Shown one piece after another: positions 7,666 to 16,046 of a DNA stretch of 64,000 nucleotides (positions are counted from its first letter, which is position 1; the number at the start of each line of letters is the position of its first letter). The stretch is from assembly GCA_964495935.1 (NCBI GenBank), contig CAZBXQ010000001.1, positions 108,504 to 172,503 on the forward strand, written 5' to 3'. The translations under genes were made by a program, and so were the position numbers. Origin of the DNA: JAJYSO01 sp964495935. Lineage in GTDB: Bacteria > Bacteroidota > Bacteroidia > Flavobacteriales > Flavobacteriaceae. A model generated the notes under the pieces. The model worked only from the letters and a program-made list of their open reading frames with translations, ran no database searches and was not told where the DNA came from.

Positions 7666-9114
7666 ATGGCAAAATATACTGAAGACGATCTGAAAAAGGA
7701 GTTGAAAACCAAGGAATATGAATATGGATTCTATACCGATATTGAGTCAGATACCATTCCTCCCGGCTTAAATGAGGAAACCGTACGTTTAATTTCCAAA
7801 AAGAAAAACGAACCCGAATGGCTGTTGGAATGGCGATTGGATGCATTGGAAATCTGGAAGAAAATGAAACTTCCAAATTGGGCGCATGTCCATTTCAAAG
7901 AACCTGATTATCAAGGTATATCCTATTATTCCTCCCCTACCAAAGGAGCCAAATATGACAGCTTGGACGAGGTTGATCCCGAGTTATTAGACACTTTCAA
8001 AAAACTGGGAATTTCTTTGGATGAGCAAAAACGATTGGCAGGAGTTGCCGTAGATGTTGTAATGGACTCGACTTCGGTAGCCACAACTTTTCAAAAAACG
8101 CTGAAGGAAAAGGGGATTGTCTTCTGCCCGATTTCAGAAGCCATACAGGAATACCCCGACTTAGTACGAAAATATTTGGGATCGGTCGTTCCCAAGACCG
8201 ATAATTTTGAAGCCGCCTTAAATTCTGCCGTTTTTAGTGATGGGTCTTTCTGCTATATTCCAAAAGGAGTGCGTTGCCCAATGGAACTTTCTACCTACTT
8301 CCGCATTAATCAGGGAGGAACCGGTCAGTTTGAGCGAACTCTCCTCATTGCTGACGAAGACAGTTATGTAAGTTATCTCGAAGGTTGTACGGCACCAAGC
8401 CGAAATGAAAATCAATTTCACGCTGCTGTAGTTGAGCTTATTGCTTTAGACGGAGCCGAAATCAAATACAGTACGGTTCAAAACTGGTATCCGGGCGACA
8501 AAGATGGAAACGGCGGCGTATTAAACCTGGTGACCAAGCGCGGTCTTTGTGAGAAAAACGCAAAAATCAGCTGGACACAAGTCGAAACCGGAAGTGCGGT
8601 CACTTGGAAATACCCCAGTTGTATTCTGAAAGGAGACAACTCGGTGGGTGAATTCTACTCCATCGCAGTAACCAACCATCATCAACAAGCCGATACCGGT
8701 ACCAAGATGACCCATCTTGGTAAAAACACGCGAAGTACAATTATTTCTAAAGGAATCTCGGCCGGCCATTCACAAAACAGTTACCGCGGAGAAGTGAGTA
8801 TAGGCCGAAATGCAGACGGTGCCCGTAACCGCACCGAATGCGATTCTTTGCTGATGGGTAATAAATGTGGAGCGCATACCTTCCCCTACGTTGAAATCAA
8901 AAACCCGACCGCTCAACTGGAACACGAAGCTACAACAAGTAAAATCGGGGAAGATCAGATCTTCTATTGTAACCAGCGCGGTATTGACGATGAAAAAGCC
9001 ATCGCGCTAATCGTCAATGGATTTGGAAAGGAAGTATTGAAAAAATTGCCTATGGAGTTTGCTATTGAAGCCCAAAAATTATTAGAAATCTCTCTTGAAG
9101 GCTCTGTAGGTTAA
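7666..9114 (+). CDS. sufB: Fe-S cluster assembly scaffold SufB
   Basis: A 482-residue SufB, the usual length, and the scaffold on which SufBCD builds Fe-S clusters. It shows the SufB/SufD beta-helix core, including LEGCTAPSRNENQFHAAVVELIA, QNWYPGDKDGNGGVLNLVTKRG and a C-terminal CNQRGIDDEKAIALIVNGFG. It opens a six-step operon, sufB-C-D-S-(META protein)-E-T. No Rrf2- or ArsR-type regulator is encoded next to it, so control probably comes from the upstream operator region. Confidence 0.97.
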   Translation: MAKYTEDDLKKELKTKEYEYGFYTDIESDTIPPGLNEETVRLISKKKNEPEWLLEWRLDALEIWKKMKLPNWAHVHFKEPDYQGISYYSSPTKGAKYDSLDEVDPELLDTFKKLGISLDEQKRLAGVAVDVVMDSTSVATTFQKTLKEKGIVFCPISEAIQEYPDLVRKYLGSVVPKTDNFEAALNSAVFSDGSFCYIPKGVRCPMELSTYFRINQGGTGQFERTLLIADEDSYVSYLEGCTAPSRNENQFHAAVVELIALDGAEIKYSTVQNWYPGDKDGNGGVLNLVTKRGLCEKNAKISWTQVETGSAVTWKYPSCILKGDNSVGEFYSIAVTNHHQQADTGTKMTHLGKNTRSTIISKGISAGHSQNSYRGEVSIGRNADGARNRTECDSLLMGNKCGAHTFPYVEIKNPTAQLEHEATTSKIGEDQIFYCNQRGIDDEKAIALIVNGFGKEVLKKLPMEFAIEAQKLLEISLEGSVG

Positions 9115-9167
9115 CCATACTATCAAATTAATAAAATTCTGAACACCCTATTAAAACGATAAGAAAC

Positions 9168-9923
9168 ATGTTAAAGATTAAGAATTTACATGCCCATATT
9201 GAAGGCAATGAGATATTAAAAGGAATTGATTTAGAAATAAATGCCGGTGAAAAACATGCCATCATGGGCCCCAATGGCGGAGGAAAAAGTACGTTGGCCA
9301 ATGTGATTGCAGGAAATGAAGCCTATGAAATTACCGAAGGAGAAATCTTTTTTGAAGGTGAAAATATTTTGGATCTCAGCCCTGACGAACGAGCTCAAAA
9401 AGGGATTTTCCTGTCCTTTCAGTATCCTGTTGAGATTCCGGGAGTATCGGTAATGAATTTTATGCGTACGGCCATCAATGCCCTTCGCAATGCCAAAGGA
9501 GAAGACGACATCAGCGGGAAAGAATTAATGGCCCAGCTCAAGAAGAATTCCGAATTATTGGGCATTGATCGTAAATTCTTACAACGGTACCTCAATGAAG
9601 GGTTTTCCGGAGGTGAGAAAAAAAGGAACGAAATTTTTCAAATGGCGATGCTCAATCCAAAACTTTCTATTCTTGACGAAACAGACTCCGGGTTGGATAT
9701 CGACGCCTTGAGAATCGTTTCAGACGGGGTCAACAAACTCCATCGTGACGACAACGCCGCTTTGGTCATTACCCACTACCAACGCCTGCTAAATTACATC
9801 ATCCCCGATTTTGTACACGTACTCATCGACGGGAAGATCGTAAAAACCGGCGATAAGAATCTCGCTTTAGAATTGGAAGAAAAGGGATACGACTGGTTGA
9901 ACAATCAGCTTCAGGAAGCTTAA
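9168..9923 (+). CDS. sufC: Fe-S cluster assembly ATPase SufC
   Basis: A 251-residue ABC-type ATPase with Walker A GPNGGGKST (residues 34-42), Q-loop FQYPVEIPGVS, signature FSGGEKKRNE and the Walker B region LSILDETDSGLD typical of SufC. It binds SufB and SufD in the cytoplasm and powers cluster assembly; it is not a transporter. It starts 53 bp after sufB, on the same transcript. Confidence 0.97.
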   Translation: MLKIKNLHAHIEGNEILKGIDLEINAGEKHAIMGPNGGGKSTLANVIAGNEAYEITEGEIFFEGENILDLSPDERAQKGIFLSFQYPVEIPGVSVMNFMRTAINALRNAKGEDDISGKELMAQLKKNSELLGIDRKFLQRYLNEGFSGGEKKRNEIFQMAMLNPKLSILDETDSGLDIDALRIVSDGVNKLHRDDNAALVITHYQRLLNYIIPDFVHVLIDGKIVKTGDKNLALELEEKGYDWLNNQLQEA

Positions 9924-9993
9924 ATCACTTCCTATTCGATCAAAAATAAGAATTTAGGTTATTTGATAACCGCAATCGTTTGATTATAAAATC

Positions 9994-11328
9994 ATGGATT
10001 TAAAAGAAAGATTAATAACATCATATCAACAAGCAGCAGAGCAGCATAAAAATGACCGATTTCTTCCGCTTCGGGAAAAGTCCATTGCCTATTTCGTAGA
10101 AAATGGATTTCCCACCAAAAAGGAAGAAACCTGGCGATATACCTCGCTGCGGCCAGTTTTAAAGGAGGATTATAATCTCTTCCCAAAAGATGAGAACACC
10201 CTTCGGGAAGACGATATAGCCCCTTATCTCACCCCAGGCTTGAACAGCTATCGAATGGTATTCGTTGACGGGCATTTTGTAGAAAGCCTGTCTTCGCCTA
10301 CAAGGGAAGACCAATACAGGATCATCCCGCTTTCAAAAGCCTTTGAAGAGGAAAGTGAAATTGTAGATACCTATTTTGATACGATAGCCCCAAAGGTAGA
10401 TCGGGATCGTTTTCGCTCTCTTAATACGGCTTTTTCCCGGGAAGGTGTTTACATCCATGTCGAAAAAAGTGCGGTCGTCAACAAACCCGTTCAAATCCTA
10501 TATTTCTCAACCGGAAAGGAAGATGCCGTAATGCTTCAGCCCAGAAATCTGGTAATTGCCGAAGAAAACGCACAGGTTAAGGTGATTGAGCGTCATCAAA
10601 GTTTAAACGATAATGCAACCCTAACCAATTCCGTTACCGAAATTACAGCTGCAAAACATGCTGTAGTCGATTATTATAAGATTCAAAACGACCAATATAC
10701 TTCCTCCCTGGTCGATAACACCTTTGTCGATCAACACGGAAATGAATCTGAAGTTTTTGTACATACCTTTTCTTTCGGAGGAAAATTAACCCGCAACAAT
10801 CTGTATGCTTCTCAGAATGCCGAATACCTGAATACCACTTTTAAGGGAGTCACTATTCTCGAAGGAAAGCAACATGTCGATCACAATACTTTTGTGCATC
10901 ACATTCAGCCCAATAATGAAAGCCATCAGGACTACAAAGGCATGTTTGACGATCGCTCACACGGCGTTTTTGACGGCTATATTCTGGTCGATAAGATCGC
11001 ACAAAAGACCGATGGTTATCAGAAAAGCGATAATATCTTGATAAGCGACCGGGCCATAGCTCATGCTAAACCACAACTGGAGATTTATGCCGATGACGTG
11101 CTTTGCAGCCATGGTTGTACCGTAGGACAAATTGAAAAAGAAGCATTGTACTATCTGCAAACTCGTGGTGTCCCCAAAAAAGAAGCCAGGGCCTTAATGA
11201 TGTATGCCTTCTGTATCAGTGTTTTGAATTCAGTTAAAATTCCTGAACTAAAGACGCAAATTGATAATTACATCTCTAAGAAATTGGGTGTGAAAATGGA
11301 TTTCGACTCGGAATTGTTGGACGATTAA
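9994..11328 (+). CDS. sufD: Fe-S cluster assembly protein SufD
   Basis: A 444-residue SufD, partner of SufB in the SufBC2D complex. The N-terminal helical part contains PTKKEETWRYTSL. The beta-helix core shows VDHNTFVHHIQPNNESHQDYKG, and the C-terminus HGCTVGQIEKEALYYLQTRG is the family's hallmark. It lies between sufC and sufS, with only 10 bp before sufS. Confidence 0.96.
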   Translation: MDLKERLITSYQQAAEQHKNDRFLPLREKSIAYFVENGFPTKKEETWRYTSLRPVLKEDYNLFPKDENTLREDDIAPYLTPGLNSYRMVFVDGHFVESLSSPTREDQYRIIPLSKAFEEESEIVDTYFDTIAPKVDRDRFRSLNTAFSREGVYIHVEKSAVVNKPVQILYFSTGKEDAVMLQPRNLVIAEENAQVKVIERHQSLNDNATLTNSVTEITAAKHAVVDYYKIQNDQYTSSLVDNTFVDQHGNESEVFVHTFSFGGKLTRNNLYASQNAEYLNTTFKGVTILEGKQHVDHNTFVHHIQPNNESHQDYKGMFDDRSHGVFDGYILVDKIAQKTDGYQKSDNILISDRAIAHAKPQLEIYADDVLCSHGCTVGQIEKEALYYLQTRGVPKKEARALMMYAFCISVLNSVKIPELKTQIDNYISKKLGVKMDFDSELLDD

Positions 11329-11338
11329 AAAGCAGATT

Positions 11339-12574
11339 ATGAAAAACACGTTGGAAGTGCCCATAGATGTAGAAAAAATAAGAAGAGATTACCCCATTCT
11401 TTCTCGCAAAGTCAATGGGAAACCGCTGATCTATTTTGATAATGCCGCGACTTCCCAAACTCCGAATCAGGTGGTCGATGCAATAACCGAATATTACCAT
11501 CATTATAATGCCAATATTCATCGCGGGGTTCATGCACTTTCTCAAGAAGCGACAGAGTTATATGAAGAAGCCCGTAAAACTTTGCAAAAACACATCCATG
11601 CCAAAAAGGCGAAGGAGATTATCTTTACTGCCGGCACTACCCACGGAATCAATTTGGTTGCCAGTGGATTTACCTCATTGTTGACGGCAGAAGACGAAGT
11701 CGTAGTATCGGCGATGGAGCATCATTCTAATATCGTACCCTGGCAAATTACCTGTGAGAAAACCGGAGCCAAACTGCGGGTCATACCGATTACGGAAGAG
11801 GGCGAACTGGAATTATCAGATATCGATTCCATCATCACCGATAAAACCAAAATAGTTTTTATCAACCACGTTTCAAACGCCTTGGGGACGATCAATCCCG
11901 TAGAGAAAATCATCCAAAAAGCACATCGACACGGTGCAGCAATCCTACTGGATGGAGCGCAGGCCGTCCCGCATCTAAAAGTGGATATGCAGGAGTTAGA
12001 CGTTGACTTTTACACGGCATCGGGACACAAAATGTGTGGCCCAACAGGAATCGGATTCCTCTATGGAAAAGAGAGCTGGCTCGATAAACTTCCGCCATAT
12101 CAGGGAGGAGGTGAAATGATCGATCAGGTTACCTTTGAAAAAACCACTTATGCCCCGTTACCTCAAAAATTTGAGGCCGGAACACCCAATATTTGTGGAG
12201 CCGTTGCCTATGGAAAGGCCGTCGATTATCTCAATACAATCGGAATGGATCACATTGCCCGGTATGAACATGAACTTTTAGAATATGCTACCGAGCAATT
12301 GTTGGAGATCGAAGGACTCCGCATTTACGGCACTTCACCCCATAAAACAGCTGTTATTTCCTTTAATATTGAGGGACTGCATCCTTATGATATCGGAACG
12401 ATCATCGACAAAATGGGAGTTGCCATTCGCACCGGACATCACTGTGCCCAGCCCCTTATGGACTTTTATAAAATCCCGGGAACAGCAAGAGCTTCGCTGG
12501 CTTTTTACAATACGAAGGAAGAAGTAGATTTCTTTGTTAACGCTGTGAAGAAAGCAAAAGGAATGCTATCTTGA
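11339..12574 (+). CDS. sufS: Cysteine desulfurase SufS
   Basis: A 411-residue class V PLP enzyme that removes sulfur from cysteine for Fe-S cluster synthesis. It shows YFDNAATSQTP, the His motif MEHHSNIVPW, LLDGAQAVPHL (Asp and Gln that hold PLP), the PLP lysine in TASGHKMCGPTG, and the catalytic Cys369 in RTGHHCAQP. The group II (SufS) architecture fits its partner sufE three genes on. Its stop codon overlaps the start of the META-domain gene. Confidence 0.97.
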   Translation: MKNTLEVPIDVEKIRRDYPILSRKVNGKPLIYFDNAATSQTPNQVVDAITEYYHHYNANIHRGVHALSQEATELYEEARKTLQKHIHAKKAKEIIFTAGTTHGINLVASGFTSLLTAEDEVVVSAMEHHSNIVPWQITCEKTGAKLRVIPITEEGELELSDIDSIITDKTKIVFINHVSNALGTINPVEKIIQKAHRHGAAILLDGAQAVPHLKVDMQELDVDFYTASGHKMCGPTGIGFLYGKESWLDKLPPYQGGGEMIDQVTFEKTTYAPLPQKFEAGTPNICGAVAYGKAVDYLNTIGMDHIARYEHELLEYATEQLLEIEGLRIYGTSPHKTAVISFNIEGLHPYDIGTIIDKMGVAIRTGHHCAQPLMDFYKIPGTARASLAFYNTKEEVDFFVNAVKKAKGMLS

Positions 12575-12990
12575 AATTAGAGACTACAATCTTACTGCTT
12601 CTCGCCATGTCCTCCTGTAAAGGTCAGAAATCATCCACCTCTTCCCCGGTTTTAGCCCATGATACGTACAATGTAGTTTTCCTCTTCGGAGTCGATTATC
12701 ATTCTCCTAAAACCCCGACCCTCCGCTTTAATATCGACCAAAAAAAAGTAAGCGGTTTTACCGGATGTAATTCCTACAGTGCTCCATTGAAGATCCAGGA
12801 AAATAGAATGGAAACCGGACCGGCACGGGTCACCAAACGGTACTGTCAAAATCACATGAAAACAGAACGAGATTTTTTATTAAGTTTAAGAAACCTAAAA
12901 ACCTATCGGATTGAGAAAAATAAAATTTATTTTTACAATGAAGAAGGAAATCTTATACTTAAAGCCATAAAATCAGCAGGAAATGAGTAG
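12571..12990 (+). CDS. META domain (HslJ-like) lipoprotein
   Basis: About 139 residues starting at a TTG that overlaps the sufS stop (TTGA); no ATG precedes the lipobox in frame. The N-terminus is a lipoprotein signal, LLLLAMSSC, so the protein should be lipid-anchored. The mature part carries the META signature VSGFTGCNSYSAPLKI followed by a second Cys motif (TKRYC). META proteins such as HslJ have no settled molecular role; some are linked to stress or antibiotic resistance. It also overlaps sufE by 8 bp, so it is translationally coupled within the SUF operon. A direct role in Fe-S assembly is not shown by sequence. Confidence 0.8.
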   Translation: MKLETTILLLLAMSSCKGQKSSTSSPVLAHDTYNVVFLFGVDYHSPKTPTLRFNIDQKKVSGFTGCNSYSAPLKIQENRMETGPARVTKRYCQNHMKTERDFLLSLRNLKTYRIEKNKIYFYNEEGNLILKAIKSAGNE

Positions 12991-13408
12991 TATAAAAGAA
13001 ATACAGGACGAAATAGTCGATGAATTCGCCATTTTTGACGATTGGATGCAACGTTATGAATATATGATCGACCTGGGAAAATCTTTACCGTTAATTGAAG
13101 AACGTTATAAAACGGATGACAAGCTCATTCGAGGATGTCAAAGTCGAGTCTGGGTTCAGCCACAAATGAAAGATGGGAAACTCTATTTTACAGCGGATAG
13201 TGATGCCATTATTACCAAGGGAATCATCGCTATCTTAATCCGTACCTTTTCGGGACAAACCCCCAAGGATATTTTAGAAGCCGATACCGATTTTATTGAT
13301 GAGATCGGCCTCAAAGAGCATTTATCCCCTACCCGTGCAAACGGATTACTCAGTATGATCGAAAAAATTAAACTGTATGCCATTAACTATCAGGCAAAAA
13401 TGAACTAA
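12983..13408 (+). CDS. sufE: Cysteine desulfuration protein SufE
   Basis: A 141-residue SufE that accepts persulfide sulfur from SufS and passes it to SufBCD. The acceptor cysteine is Cys52 in IRGCQSRVWV, and the fold features TKGIIAILIRTFSGQTP and LSPTRANGL are present. It overlaps the META lipoprotein gene by 8 bp and is followed by sufT after 13 bp. Confidence 0.96.
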   Translation: MSSIKEIQDEIVDEFAIFDDWMQRYEYMIDLGKSLPLIEERYKTDDKLIRGCQSRVWVQPQMKDGKLYFTADSDAIITKGIIAILIRTFSGQTPKDILEADTDFIDEIGLKEHLSPTRANGLLSMIEKIKLYAINYQAKMN

Positions 13409-13421
13409 AAAGAACACTACT

Positions 13422-13742
13422 ATGGCAAAAGATGTAAATCAGCTTGGAGAAGAAATAATTGCAGTATTAAAGACCTGTTATGACCCCGAAATCCCTATCG
13501 ATGTCTATGAATTAGGGCTAATTTATGACGTCATGGTCAATGAAGAAAATTACAACGTCAAGGTATTGATGACCTTAACAACCCCAAACTGCCCGGTAGC
13601 CGAAAGTTTACCGGCCGAAGTCAAGGAAAAAGTTCGCTCCGTTGACGGGGTCAATGAAGTGGATTTAGAACTTACTTTTGATCCGCCCTGGTCCCAAGAA
13701 TTGATCAGCGAAGAAGGAAGACTCGAACTCGGTCTCCTATAG
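13422..13742 (+). CDS. sufT: SufT-like DUF59/MIP18 family protein
   Basis: A 106-residue DUF59 protein with the family signature CYDPEIPIDVYELGLIYDV and the conserved Cys in TTPNCPVAESLP. SufT/MIP18 proteins assist Fe-S protein maturation, probably in cluster delivery. It is the last gene of the suf operon. Confidence 0.92.
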   Translation: MAKDVNQLGEEIIAVLKTCYDPEIPIDVYELGLIYDVMVNEENYNVKVLMTLTTPNCPVAESLPAEVKEKVRSVDGVNEVDLELTFDPPWSQELISEEGRLELGLL

Positions 13743-14059
13743 CCACAATTACCCTCCGGACGACTCCTCAATTGTATTTTAGAGGTCGCTTCCACCCTGC
13801 TTAATTCATGCGTTTAATCCTCCCTCATGGGGTTAGCCTCGGTCGAAAAGGCCGAGCTTAATCCGACCTACCCGCCAGATGGAGAGCTTGTCTCGGATTA
13901 AAGAGCGGAGTTTATTCGCCTATGGAGAATTTGCTCTGAAGCCTAACCTAATAAGTACTTCTTTTGGGGTTCTCCATGCCGCTGTTTGACCGTTGAAATT
14001 AGGGCAACAAAATCACGATTATTCCACAGCTAATCACAGAAAATATAAAATCTCTGCTT
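13743..14059. other. Intergenic region with a degenerate inverted repeat element
   Basis: No gene seen. From 13796 the 15-mer CCTGCTTAATTCATG is followed by TTTAATCC (13813-13820), an inner CTCGG/CCGAG hairpin and GGATTAAA (13895-13902), giving a large imperfect hairpin. The same 15-mer opens a similar element at 52952. Confidence 0.5.
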
Positions 14060-14404
14060 TTAATCCTTTTTCGGTCGGTTGATTCGCGGTCTCCGGCTAT
14101 GGTTCCCCTTATGCTTAAACTTGGGATTGTTTTGAGACTTAGAATGATACTTCTTTTTATGAGGTTTCTTTTTGCCAGTCGGTTTGGGGCCACGAAGGTA
14201 TATAATAAGTCCATCCAAAAAATTTCGCAGGTATTGATCCCCGCATTCCACATATTTCGGATGATCCTCCCGCCTAAAAATGGCTCCCAGTTCGCTCTCT
14301 GTAACCGTAAAACCATTCAGAGCACAAATTTTTACAATGTCTTTATTGGTCAATTTGTGCGCAACCCGAAGTTTTTTAAAAATGTCATTGTTAGTCAACC
14401 CCAT
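14060..14404 (-). CDS. DUF1456 family protein with a basic tail
   Basis: About 114 residues from the ATG at 14404; the frame extends to a GTG at 14410. Residues 1-70 form one DUF1456 repeat: LTNNDIFKKLRVAHKLTNKD, then VTESELGAIFRREDHPKY and LRNFLDGLI. E. coli YehS, as I recall it, has two such repeats in about 156 residues. Here the second is replaced by some 40 residues rich in Lys, Arg and His (KKKPHKKKYHSK and similar), which could bind nucleic acid. Function unknown. It is divergent from hsp20. Confidence 0.8.
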   Translation of the reverse strand: MGLTNNDIFKKLRVAHKLTNKDIVKICALNGFTVTESELGAIFRREDHPKYVECGDQYLRNFLDGLIIYLRGPKPTGKKKPHKKKYHSKSQNNPKFKHKGNHSRRPRINRPKKD

Positions 14405-14491
14405 ATTCACAATTTTAGACTACAAACATAAACTATCTGCAAACTTCAACACCTCAAAAATGAAGTTTTGTCCACCATTTCATATACTTTT

Positions 14492-14535
14492 TGTCATATT
14501 GTCATGTAAAAAACAATAATTAATGTCATTTTGTC
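14492..14535 (+). promoter_or_regulatory. Paired upstream repeats of the hsp20 promoter
   Basis: TGTCATATTGTC (14492-14503) and TGTCATTTTGTC (14524-14535) are near-identical direct repeats 32 bases apart, about three helical turns, ending 13 bases upstream of the -24 element. The layout suits a regulator binding as an enhancer-type activator, though it is unusually close. Confidence 0.55.
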
Positions 14536-14547
14536 TTATTTTCCGGC

Positions 14548-14563
14548 TGGCATTTAATTTGCT
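14548..14563 (+). promoter_or_regulatory. Sigma-54 (-24/-12) type promoter of hsp20
   Basis: TGGCATTTAATTTGCT matches the RpoN consensus TGGCAY-N5-TTGCW, with the GG and GC dinucleotides correctly spaced. The start of transcription would be near 14575, leaving a leader of about 39 bases before hsp20. No well-spaced TTG/TAnnTTTG promoter was seen in this interval. Confidence 0.65.
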
Positions 14564-14613
14564 CATTAGCATAGTGAATTAACAATGAATAGTAACTTTA
14601 AAATTTAGATATT

Positions 14614-15051
14614 ATGAGCTTAGTAAGAAGAGACAATTGGCTACCCTCTGTTTTTGACGACTTATTTAATAGCGACTGGCTACCGAGTAATGATCGTATC
14701 AACCACATCGGAACTCATATTCCAGCCGTTAACGTCAAAGAATCAAATGATCGTTTTCATGTTGAAGTAGCTGCTCCGGGCATGAAGAAAGAGGATTTCG
14801 AAATTGAATTGGACAAAAACCTCTTGACGATTTCTTCGGAAATAAAGGAAGAGCACAAAGATGAAAATAAGGATGAAAAATTCACCCGACGTGAATACAG
14901 TTATCGTTCTTTTAAACGCTCTTTCAACCTCCCGGATAGTATTGACAACTCCAAGATTACCGCCAACTATGTGGACGGTGTTCTTAACATCGAATTACCA
15001 AAACGCGAAGAAGCTAAGGTAACCCCAAAACGACTTATCGAGATTGGATAA
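14614..15051 (+). CDS. Hsp20/alpha-crystallin small heat-shock protein
   Basis: A 145-residue cytoplasmic small heat-shock protein, an ATP-independent holdase. The alpha-crystallin domain runs from about PAVNVKESNDRFHVEVAAPG to the conserved YVDGVLNIELPK. A C-terminal I-x-I motif (LIEI) for oligomer assembly follows. It is monocistronic, preceded by a sigma-54-like promoter and closed by a strong terminator. Confidence 0.96.
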   Translation: MSLVRRDNWLPSVFDDLFNSDWLPSNDRINHIGTHIPAVNVKESNDRFHVEVAAPGMKKEDFEIELDKNLLTISSEIKEEHKDENKDEKFTRREYSYRSFKRSFNLPDSIDNSKITANYVDGVLNIELPKREEAKVTPKRLIEIG

Positions 15052-15079
15052 GGTTTAAGTTCGATGAGTTCAAGGTAGG

Positions 15080-15110
15080 GCTGTCCCGGATATCCGGGAC
15101 AGCTTTTTTT
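15080..15110 (+). terminator. Terminator of hsp20
   Basis: GCTGTCCCGGAT and ATCCGGGACAGC form a perfect 24-base palindrome followed by seven T, 28 bases after the hsp20 stop. Confidence 0.92.
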
Positions 15111-15510
15111 ATAGCTTTATAAAAACAGGAGACAGGTACAAAACCGCAAAATTCTGAAACGACTCATTCGCCGCATTTAACAAAATATAATTTTAAATTA
15201 AGAAACTTAAGATCAGTGTGACTACGAGCTGTAAAATGAAATCAATTCATATTTACAGATTTACAGAAGTTTCGCACTAAGGAAATAAACCTGTTCTAAC
15301 GCGTGGAGCAAAAGACCTCTGAACGACCATCTTATCGAAACCTAAAACAGAGATTTTTAGTATTCCTCACAAAATCCATCAATTCAATGCTGCTATTATT
15401 CTGGTAAGTCTTTGTACAAATCGTTAAAAAACAGATAAATGTATTCCTCATTCTCTAAACATTAGTATTATTGCTAATTATTAATTTCACCTGTTTTAAA
15501 CCGTATCACG
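15111..15510. other. Non-coding interval before the DoxX gene
   Basis: AT-rich sequence of 400 bp. I see no ORF of merit, no RNA gene and no convincing promoter box. Confidence 0.5.
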
Positions 15511-15942
15511 ATGAAATTTTTGTTTACAGACTGGAAGTACAGTAAAGATTTCGGAATTTTTATATTCCGTATCGTTTTTGGTTTTATACTCCTGTACGGC
15601 CATGGTTTTGGTAAACTATCGGTAATCTTTAGTGGAGAGGAAATTCAATTTATGGATCCCATCGGAATTGGAAATGAGCTTTCTTTCTACTTGGCAGCAT
15701 TCGCCGAAGGAATCTGTGCAATTTTATTGATTTTGGGATTGTTTACACGACCCGCTGCAGCCATCCTAACAATCAATTTTTTAGTTATTCTGGCACATCA
15801 CTTCGGTGACGGATTTGCCATTCTGGAACTTCGGCTCTTCTACCTTCTTTCCTATATCGCCTTGATGATTACAGGAGGAGGTGTGTTTTCTATGGACTAT
15901 TTGCTTTTTAAGAAAAAGGCATCGACAACAACACTCCCGTAA
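15511..15942 (+). CDS. DoxX family membrane protein
   Basis: A 143-residue inner-membrane protein with about four predicted helices: FGIFIFRIVFGFILLYGHG, LSFYLAAFAEGICAILLILGLF, AAAILTINFLVILAHHF and LFYLLSYIALMIT. The conserved G-H-G and A-E-x-x-x-x-x-L-x-x-G-L motifs belong to DoxX/DoxD-like proteins. Function is loosely linked to redox or thiol metabolism in the family. It runs convergently with the tetR gene. Confidence 0.88.
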   Translation: MKFLFTDWKYSKDFGIFIFRIVFGFILLYGHGFGKLSVIFSGEEIQFMDPIGIGNELSFYLAAFAEGICAILLILGLFTRPAAAILTINFLVILAHHFGDGFAILELRLFYLLSYIALMITGGGVFSMDYLLFKKKASTTTLP

Positions 15943-16018
15943 GGATATAAATTCAACCGGGCTCGCATTGAGAATTCAAAAATTGAATGTCATTTTATTG
16001 CCTTACCTCAAAGGTTGA

Positions 16019-16031
16019 TTAACAGCGTTAA
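16019..16031. promoter_or_regulatory. TTAAC-N3-GTTAA palindrome downstream of tetR
   Basis: TTAACAGCGTTAA is nearly the same as the palindrome just upstream of the tetR start (16700-16716). It may be a second binding site for the same repressor. Confidence 0.4.
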
Positions 16032-16046
16032 CAACATATTCAAAGT

